A DNA stretch of 35,860 bases from Candidatus Omnitrophota bacterium. Its GTDB lineage: Bacteria; Omnitrophota; Gorgyraeia; 2-02-FULL-51-18. This document shows positions 11,501 to 23,500 of this stretch, piece by piece. The stretch's first letter is position 1. Every line of letters begins with the position of its first letter. The notes under the pieces were generated by a model. That model saw nothing but the letters and a program-made list of their open reading frames with translations. It ran no database searches and had not been told where the DNA came from. The stretch is from assembly GCA_016206825.1 (NCBI GenBank), contig JACQQY010000113.1, positions 1 through 35,860 of the forward strand, in the 5' to 3' direction. Position numbers and translations under genes: made by a program.

Positions 11501-14500
11501 AATTGTCATCTGTGGCGCCGCCTGCGATTTTTCCTATTGCCGCCATTTGGGTCAGTTTGGCTTCATCAACCTTTCCATCCTTGCCGAGAAGCTGTACGGA
11601 TTTCCCGTCCTTATCCCGTATCGGCACAAAGAAATCAAGCGGCTGGCCGCCGCTTCCGACAGCCTTCTGGGCCATAACCGAGATCGATTCGAGTTGCCGG
11701 TCCTTCATGACAAACTGAAGGATTGTCCCCTCGACAGTTTCAAACGAAGCGGTGAAGCTGGGAACGCTCAACATGGCCAGAAGGACGTCGCCAGGTTTGG
11801 AAACCTTGGAAGCGCGCAGGACGTCCGCAAAAACCGGAACGGAATTCTTCAAGGAATTGAGCGCCCCAATATCCAACCGTTCGCCCTCGCCGAACAACCT
11901 ATCCATCCCTCCGACAAGGCGCGCAAAAGTCATCGCATCGACTTCCTTGCCAAGCCCTAAAAGCTGGAAGGCTCCGTTCAGCTCTGCGCGGAAGTCCATG
12001 ACGGCCTTGGCATTACCAGGAACTGCCAACATGCCGTTTATCCTCGCAGAGAAGCTGTCCATTTTCGTGTGATCCAAGAGCAAATAACCGTTCGCATCTT
12101 TTACAAAATTGCCGGCCTTATCCCTCTTCAAAAACTCCGTCATGCCGCCGGTGGATACCAGAGAAACAAGCTGTGAAAGACCGACCCCCTGCGCGGACGG
12201 ATCAGCCGATTTCGCAAAATCATCGATGGCCTTCTGTAAACCATCCAGATCCCTATCCACTTTTACGTTGACAGGAACGGCGGAGACGACGCCTCCAAGA
12301 GTAAAGTCCGAGGCGGTCTTGCCGATGACAATCTCAATCCCGCCCCCCGTGGTCCGGTTCACGGTAAGGCCGCTTAAATCCTTCAAAGGCACAACAAGCT
12401 CAAAGAGTTTCGTAACGTTCTCGACGTTGTGATTCAAAATCCCCAGGTCCGCCAAATAGACGGCATCTGTCCCGGCCTTCTTCTCCGCCCGCCCCAGCTC
12501 TCCCTTCATCCCGGAGGCAAACGCCGCCGCTTCTTTCAAATATTCCTTCGCCCTCCCAAGGTCCTTCGCCTCAAGCGCGCTGACGGCCTGGTCATACAAA
12601 TAATTCACTGTGCCCCCGGTTCTCTTCTGCTGTTCGACGATGAGCACCGCCTCCGCCGAGAAACCGCGGACGTCAAATTTGCCGCCGACCCACTGACCCT
12701 CCCTGCCCCACAGCTTCGTGAAGGAACCGGCGCCCTCAAGCTTCGCTGTCCCGCTCGCATCGACCATCAGAAACTTAACGGTAACGCCATCCAACGTTCG
12801 CCCTTCTCCCAAGGCCTGCGAATATCTTTCAAATAAACTCTGCTTAAGATCGCCGCGAACGCTGAGTTCAATAAACTCCTTAGTGCCTCGATCGATCAAA
12901 GCCACGTGGGGTTCTTGCAATCCATCCACATACACCACATCCCATTGGAGCCCAAAGCTGCCCGCGATTCTCGCCGCCAAGGCATGGGTGCCAACACAAT
13001 TCAAGCCTTCCGATTCCCTGTCCAAACCGCCGGGCTTCAACGCAATATTTTGCAGGATGAGAGTCTTGATGAAATTACCCATTTCCGCTTTGCCAATGTC
13101 GGTTCGAAGACGGGCGACGTCTGTATCCTTGCTTTCATCAATCCTTTTGGCAAGAGCCTGCCACGGATCAGCGCTCTTTATCTCCGTATCCGTCATGGAA
13201 AGGATCGCCTTTTGGATGGAGGGCGGGACCCCGTCTGGAGTCTTACCGTCTTTTAGTTGAGCGTGGAGAGCCGCCAATACTTCATTCATGGTGCTCCCAA
13301 GCTTTGCAAGCTCGGACGGCAAAGACCTAAGACCAAAAGGAACGGCGGCTGAAAGAATGCGCCCTTCGGCGTCAAACCTAAAGGTTCCCCGCGTCTCGGC
13401 AATGGTCCCGCTCACGGCGATGTGATCAACGGCAATTCCTAAGGTTTTCGCCATATCGAGGATGGCGGTTTGTGCCGCATTGGCATCCGGGAAGTCCTTG
13501 GCAACTTCCACGTCCGTCAACCGCCCTTGAGGATCAAAAGCGAAAACAGCCCTCGTTTCCGGACCAAAGGTGCCTTCCACAACGACGGGGCCGTTGGCGT
13601 CCTTTCTGCTCACGAACGCCAAGAAAAGCTGGGTCGCATCCACCATCACCTGTTTATCCAAAGGCATGCCCTGATTGGAAGTTCCGAGCGCCTTGAATAA
13701 ATTCTCAAAAGATCCCGATGAAGCCGCCTCACCCATGCCAAGATAAATCGCTCCTCTTGCGCTGGAATCCTTGGCGCCCAGTAAAATGCTGAAAAGCTCC
13801 GTCGCGCCGATCTGAACCTTTTGACCAAGACGGGCGTTAACGGCGCCTATCTTGCTTAAGGCGCCGATAAAGCTCTTATCTTCGCCCAAGGTGATTTGAT
13901 CAATTTTGCCGTAAATCTCTAACCTTGCCGAGGCATCCTTGGCGCCGAGGAGCTTAATAAAGAGTTCCGTGCCGCCTAACTCAACTTGGTCCGTGCGGCC
14001 TGCAGCTTTCAACGCATTATTGAGAGATTCAATCCGTTCCAAACTATGACCGAATCGCATAGACTCTGTCTTGATCTCCCCAATCTTGGAGTAAATCTCT
14101 TTCCTTTCACCGGCATTTTTCATCCCAAGCAGAATAGTCAACAGTTCTGTTGCGCCGATCTTGATCTGGCCGTGAGTTGCTTGAATGTCACGGAGAGAAG
14201 AAGCAAATTGAGAGCTTTCGGTGGTGGTAATCTCGGTGAGCCTTGTATAGATATCTCTTCGCGCATCGCCATCCTTAGCGCCTAAGAGGAAGATAAAGAA
14301 TTCCGTGGCCCCAATCTTGATAGTGTCTTTGATGCCCGCTTTGGCGATAAGAACGTTGAGAGTTTGGATATCTTCGAACGCAGTCACAAAATTCTGTTCT
14401 TTGAATAAAACTTCCCCAAACGCAATTTGTGAGATCCTGCCGTAGAGTTCTTGCCTTGCATCACCATTCTTCATGCCTAAAAGGGCGGTGAAGAGCTCCG

Positions 14501-17500
14501 TCGCTCCAAATTTGACTTGGTCCTTGATGCCGGCGTTGGCAAGCTGAGAATTCAAGGTTTGGATGTGGCTTGAAGAATCGACTATTTGATTCTTCTCAGT
14601 GGTCGTAATCCACCTAATATTGGTGTACACAGTCCCCCTTACACCAGCATCTTTCGCGCCTAATAAGAGGATGAACAATCCGGTGGCATCCATTTGGACC
14701 TGATCCTTGATACCTGCCTTGACAAGGTCAGCGTTGAGGTCTTGGATGCCGCGCAAGGAAGCTTCGAACTCGTTCTTTTCGTTTGTGGTAATCTCGCTAA
14801 TCTTCTGGTAGAGAGCCTGTCTTGCCTCACCGCCTTCCGCTCGGATGAGAAGACCCAGTAGTTCCGCTTCTCCCATTTTCACTTTATCCTCAATGCCAGC
14901 GGCCGTAAGCCTGCCGTTCAATTGGCCGATGCCAGCCAAAGCCTTGTCGACTTGTTGGCTTTCATTCGTGAGGGCTTGGACAAGCGCCTGGAGCTTGCTC
15001 GTCTCAAAACTTCCCATGATCCTTCCGGTGGCCGTCTCCATCACCACCGTAAACTCCGTCGCGCTGACAGGGACGTTGAAGATGACGCTCGCCAGGCTTC
15101 GCAGGAACGCCTGCTGGGCGGGGTCGGTCGTGGTTCCATAATTTACGCGCATGGCCTGCGAAACAAACCCTTCTCTCACAAACTTCTCTTCCCCACCCGC
15201 CTCGTCGAGGCTCACCACGAGAGCCTGTTGGGCGTTGGCCGCCGCGCCAAAGACGCCCTGCTTGGTCACAAGGATTTGTTGGCCTTCCCTAAGGATACGG
15301 CCTTCTTGAGGGAGGACGTTCAGGAGCTCCTTCGTGACTCCCATGGCCACTCCCATTTTCACGCCTTCCTCATTTTGGATGATTTGAATAGTGTCTGCCA
15401 GCAAACTTGGAGGAACGGGAAGCTCTACTCCCATGAGGTTGACGATAAAGCCCTTGAAGAAGGCCGCGGCTTCGGCGGTTACTCCTTTAAACTGGAACCG
15501 CAGGCCTTGCGCCGTTCCCAATTCGCCGCCGGCGAGCGTAAAGCGCTCTCGTCCGCCGCTGAAAAGTCCACTGCCCAGAGCCGCCGGAGGCGCGCCGCCC
15601 AGCCCGCCCTGCAGGCGATAAAGCTCGACTCCCTGTTCTCCGGCTTTCACGAAAATTTCCTGGCCTTCCGCGAGACCCGTTTGCTTCGCCAAGCGGTTAT
15701 CGATGCTGAACGTGAAACCGACCTGCTCGCCGAACCGGTTCAAGCCCTGCTGGAATTTACCCGACAAAATGGCCAAGGCCGAGAGACCCGTGAAGGAGCC
15801 CACGAGACCGGCGACGGCGAGCTTCGTGCTCTCATCGAGATCCGCGGCAAACTCCACCAGATAATTCCTGGCCAGATCCACTCCGAGATTCTTTACAGCC
15901 TCATTCTTAATGGCTTCCACGCCTTGGTCTTTGATGGCAAGAAGGCGGTTATTCTGCGCATCGAAGGCTTGGATGAGTCCCCCCTCCTGCTGAATGAAGA
16001 TTTCCTCTCCGGCTTTCACGTTACCGGCCTTTACCAAAAACCCAATCTGCCCTCCGGCCTGATTCGTAACCACTCCAAAGCCGATGGGCGCCGCAAACAA
16101 TCTCTGCGCGAGGAGCTTATAAGAAGCTTCCTGCTCCGGCGTCACCCCTTTTTGGAAAATCCGAAGCTGAGCTTCGCTCACGGTTCCTTTCACCCCTGCT
16201 CTTTCAAAAGCCCGCCGAACCTCTTGGATTTCAAAAAGCGCTTTGCCTCCCTCACTGAGCACTCTTTGCCTTTCCACGTCCACGAGAACAATCTGGCCCT
16301 TGTAGGCCCCCGTCGTGAAGCGCTCAACCTCCCCTTTTAGGTTGGTGAAGGCCGTCAGATTGGAAAGAATCTGCCCTTGGGCGTTGTAAGCCCGCAAAGT
16401 GGAGCTAAGGCCGGATAAGCTCCTCAAAACGTTCAAGGTGGCCGCATCCAGTCCGCTCTTCTCCCCTTCCTTGGTAACCGCGGCGACGACACCGCGAAGC
16501 ACGGCGATTCCCTGCGCGTTTCCTTTCACTTTTTCCTCATGAAACTCCGGAGCAATCAGCGGGGTGCCCTTGGCGTTCTCAATCTCCCCGGTTCGATCAT
16601 TGCGGAAGAAAGCCTGTCCCGAAACGAGAAGAAGAGACTGAATGCCAGGCTGAAGGCTGATCGCCACGGGCTGAAGTTGATTCGCCGTTGCAAACGAACC
16701 CAAAAGACCGGACAACTTCTCACGATCCAGCACGCTCTCCAAGCTCCCGCGCAAGGACAATTGACCATTAATCCTAAGCGAAAAACCGCCGCCCTCCCCA
16801 AGGAGAAAAAGCGCTTCAGAACCCTTCGCGGTACGAAAAGCCCTGCCGAGAATCTGCTCACCCTGAACCGCGCCCGTCTTATCCGTCACCACGCGGCCGC
16901 CTTGATCTACCCTGCCGCCCACAAGCTCAACGTCGAAGACATCCCTGCCTTCTTTGTCCGTTGTCGGAAAATGCCGCAGGCCCACGACCAGTTTTCCCAT
17001 AAACTCAAAGGCCACCCGTATCTGCCGCCCGGCCCGCAATTTTACCTCTATCGTTTCTCCTCCTCTGCTTTTCAACTCCGCATCCAAGACTTGAGACGTC
17101 AACCTATACCGGTCTTCTTTTTTCTCCACAAGGGTACGGCGGCGGCTCGTCGTACGCCCTTCTTTATCTTGAGTAAGCTCAAGCAGAGCAAAACCTTCCT
17201 TCGACCTGAAACCTAAAATCGCGGTCCCCGCTTCGGGGGCTTCCCTCCCCTGCCTTAGAGCTTCTTTCACCTCTTTATCGCTGACGACATGAACGGAAAA
17301 TTCGACGATCTCCCCCTTTAACCCTTCCACCGCCTTCAGCCCCTCCGTCTCCGCGATGATCCGCTTGGCGATGTCGGAGAACTGGACGGCCTTCGCCAAG
17401 AAGAGGGCCCTGCCAAGATCCTTGGTTCCCATCAAGCCTTCGATGAAACTCTTCGAAGCCCTGAAGCTCTTGGACGTGACAAGGCTGTAATTGTCCTGGA

Positions 17501-20500
17501 GCCACTTCCATTGCTTGCCGATACTTTGGGATTTGCTCTCCAAGTCTTCCATGGTGATATCGAAGGTTTCTTGATAAGTCTGCTCAGCGGCGCCCCTCTT
17601 TTTGGCATCCTGGTTCTCGAGGCTTCCCACCATGAGCTTTTCGATTTCCTCCACTATTTTCTTCATCGTATCGGAGTAAGTATCAGGACCTATCAAATCC
17701 TTCGGAGAAATGCTGCTATCTCCAATTTGGATAGGACCTGCGACGGAAGGATCACTGCCGGAAAGAATCTTCGTGAGCCTCGCGCCCTCATCCGCCGTTT
17801 GGGCCACCGGCCGAATGAGATCATAAAAGATGCCTTTTTGGAGCGGTTTGGGTTGGCGCTTAGGCGCGGCCGCCGCTCGAACGGTAGCGTCAAACCTTTT
17901 GGTTGTGAGCTTTCGGATGACGTTGCCCTGGCGGTCCTTGAAGGTCGTGGTCGTTTCAAGAACGCCTCCTTTCATGGGATCTTTCGGATCCACGAGGCTC
18001 GTTTTTTGCTCTATTTCCTCCTGCCCGCCCGACAGGAAAAGGGCGGCGCGTTCGGCGACAATATGCTTTTCGACAATGGCGTTATCCTTGGCTTGCTCAA
18101 GCCGCTTGAGAAGGGCTTCGTGGGTTTTCTCTATTTCTTCCTTTTGCCTTTTGGAGTTGTCTTCGACCGCTTTTCTCTGTTCGGCCAGCCTCGCCAAAGA
18201 GGCTCTTGCGCTCCCGGTGCCCTGGCCATAGGCCTCGTTCAGCACCTCCTTTGCACGATTGACGATCGTCTTGAGCGCCGGAACAAGACCCGTCGTATCC
18301 ACGGCGTTGGCTGCTTTCCAAAGATTCTCAAGCTGCTCCAGACCTTTTTCCAACACAGTAATCAGAACGGTGTTAAATTTCTTGACCCCCTGAAGGTCGA
18401 TGAGCTCCGTCACAACCGACGCCAGTTCCCATCCCCACTGGTATTGCTTCATCACGGCTTCGTACGAGCGGAAGAAGGTCCGCAGCATGGGAACAAGCTG
18501 CTGCGCGAGCAGACCGCGCACAATCTCCGCTTCCTGCCCATTAAGATCTTGAAGCGCCTTGCCTTTTGCCTCTTCCGTCTCGGAGAGCATCTTGTCTTTC
18601 AACTGGTCAAGCTCCTGCTTGCGCCGCTCGAACCTTTTCTCCTCCGCTTCCACCAAACCATTCAAAATCTGCGCAATCGTCTCCGGAAGAGCCCCCAGCA
18701 CGGGGTCATAAAACTCCTCAAGCCGCCTGAACAACTTGAGGTTCAATTGAGCATACCGATCGCCTATTTCTCCTTTGGCTCTTAACTCCTCAATCGTCAC
18801 CTGATCCTGGGCGGAAACTTTCGCGTACGTCGCCGAAGGATCGGTTGCCGTCCTATGAAGAATCCGATTTGAAGTGCCCAGCCCAAGCGGATCGCTGGAC
18901 AAAAGGTCAAAAAGGGCTTTCTCCTTTTCATCCTCCGAATTGTACACGACGACGTTGAAGCCTTTATTCTTGGAATAAAAATCGAGCCAGTACGCCGAAT
19001 TGGGGTATTGGGGCAGTTTGGCGTTAGGATCCTGATCGGTGTAACTGCCAATAAACGGTTTGGCGGTTCCCAGCAACCCACCGATATAGGACTTATAGGC
19101 CTGTGTGGAGTTCCAGGAGCTCCAATAAGGAGTTCCTGAAGAAGAATTCAGGTAAACGACCCCCGGGAAATCAGACCCCTTGTATCCATTTAAAGACGCT
19201 CCAAATTCTCCTCTGAGCGAGGCATCTGCAGTTTCACCCCACTTTATGCCCGTTCCTCCTCCCACGTCGCTGTAGGCTTTCCAGCTAAGAGACAATATTT
19301 TCCCATCGCCAAGATCCTCCGTGGAACCCTGCCGCGGCTGGCCGGTGTAATAAGGGGCGTAGGTGTTTACAAAGTCCTCTTGCGCCGATGTCATGTATTC
19401 ATAAAAAGTACTCGTCACCCATAAGGGGAAAATCGGCGCTTGCCAATCCGCAATCCCACCGGGGTACCCGCCATACGCCGGAACAGTGGGGTAGTAATCG
19501 ACCGTATCGATTAACCGATTCATAACGTATTGATTTCCGGCTACGTACTGCTCGACGATGCCGGACAATGCTTGGGGAAGTCCGGAGTCGTAAGAGGGGT
19601 ACGTGGCGCCCGTGATGGCGCCCGGCGAAAAAACGAGCCCTAACGTTTTAGTTCCCAAATCGCCGATATCCCCTCCAAAGGAAGGATTAAGAGCCCCGTG
19701 GTAGATGCCTCCGCCCGGACGGTGCTGATCGTCCCCCGTCCACGAAGAAGGCTCATCGAAGAGATAATCAAGAATATGACTTTGATAAGACTCCTTATCG
19801 ACCCGGCCCAGGTAATCAGGTGGGCCAAGCTTATTCACAAACGGCATGTTGTCGGGATCAAGGGTCTTTAATACTTCATCGATCGAAAAGGATAAGAATG
19901 CCCGATCCAAATCCCGGCCCAGCCAATCCGGCATCTCCTTGAAATCCGTTTTACTGCCGGTGCCTTCTTCGGTTAAAAGCCCTGCCGAACCAAGAGACCC
20001 GTCTCCTACTTTCTTCTCTGCCTCGAGACGCTCCTTCACTTCCGCCGCGTTTTTGGCCACTTCATACACCGTTTTCGACATCTCTTCTCCCAGCTCTTCA
20101 AGGCCCTCCCGCGTATCCTTTTGAATCTCATAGCTCTTTGAAAGCTCACCGGAGGAAGCGTCAACGATGCCTTTATAAGCCTCCGCGATAGTCTGGAAAA
20201 CCTCCGAAACGTCCGGCAATCCCTGCGCGATGGCCTCGACGTACTTCTTGACAGGTTCAACGTCGAAGTTAAGCTTGTACTTCACGGTAAGGGTTCCATC
20301 CGCTGACTCCGAGCTGACGGTCGCCTTTGCCCAATCCACAAGGGCAGCATCCTCGAACGTGCTTTCGGCCGCTTTAAATTGTTGAAACCTCTCTTTGATT
20401 GTGCCCACGGCCTCGGACCATTTCCTTCTGATCTCGCTCATTTGCTCGGTTATTTTCTCCTTCACGCTCCGTAAGGAGAGAAGGGTGTAAGCCACCGTGG

Positions 20501-23500
20501 CTCTTACGGATTCCCGCAACGCTTCAAGAAATCCTTTCGGACCTAAAAACTTATCCAGTTCTTTGATGGACCGATCCAAGGAAGCTTTGACGGCTGTTGA
20601 GACGTCCTCCGGCAAAAGATCCACAAAACCCGCGCCCAAAACTTCCTGCAGGTTCTCCTTGGCCGACCGGGCTCTCTCAAGCTGGCGGTCCACCTCTTCA
20701 TCCCACCACGAACGAGTAACCGCTCCCGGCACAAAAACATCATCCTCGCTGTAGCCGCCCTGCGCCCGTTGCCACCACGGGTCGTTTTCAAAACCTGCCC
20801 CGCCAAAGAAAGAATCCATGTAGTACCGGTTCGTGAGGTAAGGGGAAGATCTGGGGCCCTCCTCACGGCTTTGCTTAATGGGGCCTTCAAATCCCTCTAT
20901 TTTGCCAATCCCCTCCACCACGAGATCCTCCGGACCGATAAAAAGGCCGCGCAACGCCTCGTCCCGCCCTTCCATCTCTTTCTCCAATTTTGTCTGCGCT
21001 CTTTGAAGGTTCTTTAGACTGTCAGACTCCGTGTCGTCCACGGCGTCCAAAATATTCAACCATAAATCATCCCAATTCCCATTGTAGCTGTCACTGTAGG
21101 CGTGGCGGGCGGCTTTCCAATGCCTGCGGTAACTTCCTCCCAGATTTGTCAGGAAATCAGTCCCCGTAAGGTTGTAACCGATGCCAGCAGCCCTGGCGAC
21201 CATCTCATCGATCTTGGGTTGGAGATAACCTGCGCCTGCGGAACTCGTGCCGGAGGAATCCGTGATGGAACCGAAAGCTTGAAACACAAAGGTATCGTTC
21301 CACCTGCCCTTAAACGCATCCAGCATGGCACCGCTCTTATTCTTGAAATTTTCAAGAGCCGCGTTGGCCGTCTTGAAAAGCTCTCCCTTTTGGAGTTGGC
21401 TTGCCATCGCGGTCACGTAGCTCTTGCTGAGCTCTTTAAACTGCGTCCAAGAATCCGCCAGGTTTTTGCCGCTTGCTTCGTTAAATTTCCTCAGCTCGTT
21501 CTTGAAGCCGTCCTTGAAGTTGTTCAGAAGGGCCCACTTTCCATCCACGGCCAGTTTCTTCACGTAGAAGTAATCGTTCAAAGCGGCGTTCATTTCCCGC
21601 AAAGCGCTTTGGATGCCGCCCTGCCAGACGGGGTATTTCTTGTCCAGCTTGAGATTGAGCGCATTGATGAAGTCGGAAAGCTCAGTCCCGCGGATCTGCC
21701 GGAGAAGGCCGTTATCGAGAATAAAACCGTAACGCGCCTCCCAGAAGGATGCAATCTTTCCGGAAGGATCGTACTCGATAACCGCCGTCGCGTCGGCCGA
21801 GCTTTCCAAATCCACGCCGACGGCATACTTGGCGAGAAGCTCCCTGCTCTCCTTGGTGTAAACCGTCACGCGGATACTCCCATCTTCCAAATATTCGATT
21901 TTCTTATCGAAATTCTCGAAGGATCCCTTCCCGCCTCCCCCGCCCCCTCCTTCTAGATTCTCAATGGCATACAAGAGCCGACCCGTCGTGTCACCCAACA
22001 CCTTCGGATTCCGGCCGTAAAACGTTCTTCTCGTCCACTCTCCAACCTCATTCACCGTCTCGGCCATCATCGTGATCTCTTCCTGCTTCACCGTAGAAGG
22101 ATCACGCCCCGTCCAACGGACTCTCTTCCCGGTGGCCGGGTCCGTCGTAAACCCGTATTTCTCCGCCTCTCCGCTTGAAATAAAGGCATGGAACCACCTG
22201 CCGCCGGAGCCGAGAACCGCTTTGGCCTGATCAACCGTAAGCTCGGCGCCGGTTACGGGCTTTGAAGCCGCCAAAATGTTCCCATCCCAAATCCCGGTGA
22301 AATAGCTTCTCGTGCTCGTCTTCAACTGCCCTTCTTCCAGGAGAGTGACGACATCGTCATCGCTTATCTCCTTCACCACGACATAGTGGTCCGGCCCGAT
22401 GTGAGCGATGACGGGATTGCCGGCCTGGACGAACCGCTTCAGCTCATCAAAATCCACCCGATAGCCAAAGAAGCTCTTCTGAGTTTCAGCCTCCGCCGCT
22501 TCTTTCATCGCCTGAAGCGAAATAGTAAGATCCCCTGTCGTCGTCTCCGAGATAACCCCGCTTTGAATGTCTTTGGTGATTGCCTGAACGGCCGTCGACA
22601 CCAGGTTCGGAATCAAGCCGTTTGCGCCGTTGATCAAAAGGGATAAGGCGCCAAAGGCGCTGGCGCCGAAGTGCTTCGATTGATTTTTAAGCCAGGTGAG
22701 AATGCCCTGAACCATGCTCTCGGTAAGAGCCCCTCCGCTCAACCACGTCTGGTACTGCGTAACGTAATCGGCGCCGAAGTATTGTGAATACTCATCGGGA
22801 TTGTTGATAAAAAGCGTGATGTAGTACACGAAGGAGCCTTCCCCCTCGGTTTGAGGGGTCGCCTCGCCTTTCAAAAGCCTTTTGCCTTGCTCCGGATCGA
22901 CCTGAAAGTAATACAGGTATTCCCTAACCCAATTCGGAGCGGGCGCCGGCTGACCAAACGGAAGACCGATCCGTTCGGTAAGCCACTTCTCCACCCCGCT
23001 GATAATCGCCTCCCTCGTCGCCGCATCGAGCGTCTGTTCCCCGCCAAAGACAAGACTGCCTGAAAGGGCTATATCCTTTCCTTCGGGAATCCTGGCAATG
23101 AAGTGGAGACTCGGATCGTCCACAATTTCCTGGGCAAGATCTCCTAAAGTAAGAGACTTCGGATCGAGCGGATCTGTTTCCTTCATCAAGCGCGTCGTCT
23201 CGCCCAAAAGAACCTTCACTCCGCCGACGGTGACAAAAGGCGCCGCCGAACCGAAGAAATCAATGGGTTTGGTTTCGGGAATCACACGAGCGCTTACCAC
23301 CACTTGACTGGCCACCCACCTTCCTTCAACCTTCTCAGCCGTGATATCCACCAACACCAGCGGCTTTTTCTCCGTAAGGGTGATTCTCGTGGCAACGCCG
23401 TTCTCCGCCGTGACCTTGGCATAGATTTCATTTCCCAGAAGGGCGCTGTCTTCAAAAAAGCGGGCAAAACCCTCTTGGCTGACCGCCGAACCGTCCAGAC

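Noticed and set aside
13595-14975. CRISPR or DNA-level repeat array
   Set aside because: The repetition is at the protein level with diverged nucleotides and a period of about 180 bp; there are no direct repeats with unique spacers.
14922-16340. 472-aa plus-strand ORF
   Set aside because: Antisense to the giant gene; the low-complexity charged translation has no recognisable domain, while the opposite strand encodes coherent repeats.
17511-18785. 424-aa plus-strand ORF
   Set aside because: Antisense to the coiled-coil region; the Phe/Leu/Arg-rich translation is typical of the complement of Lys/Glu-rich coding sequence.
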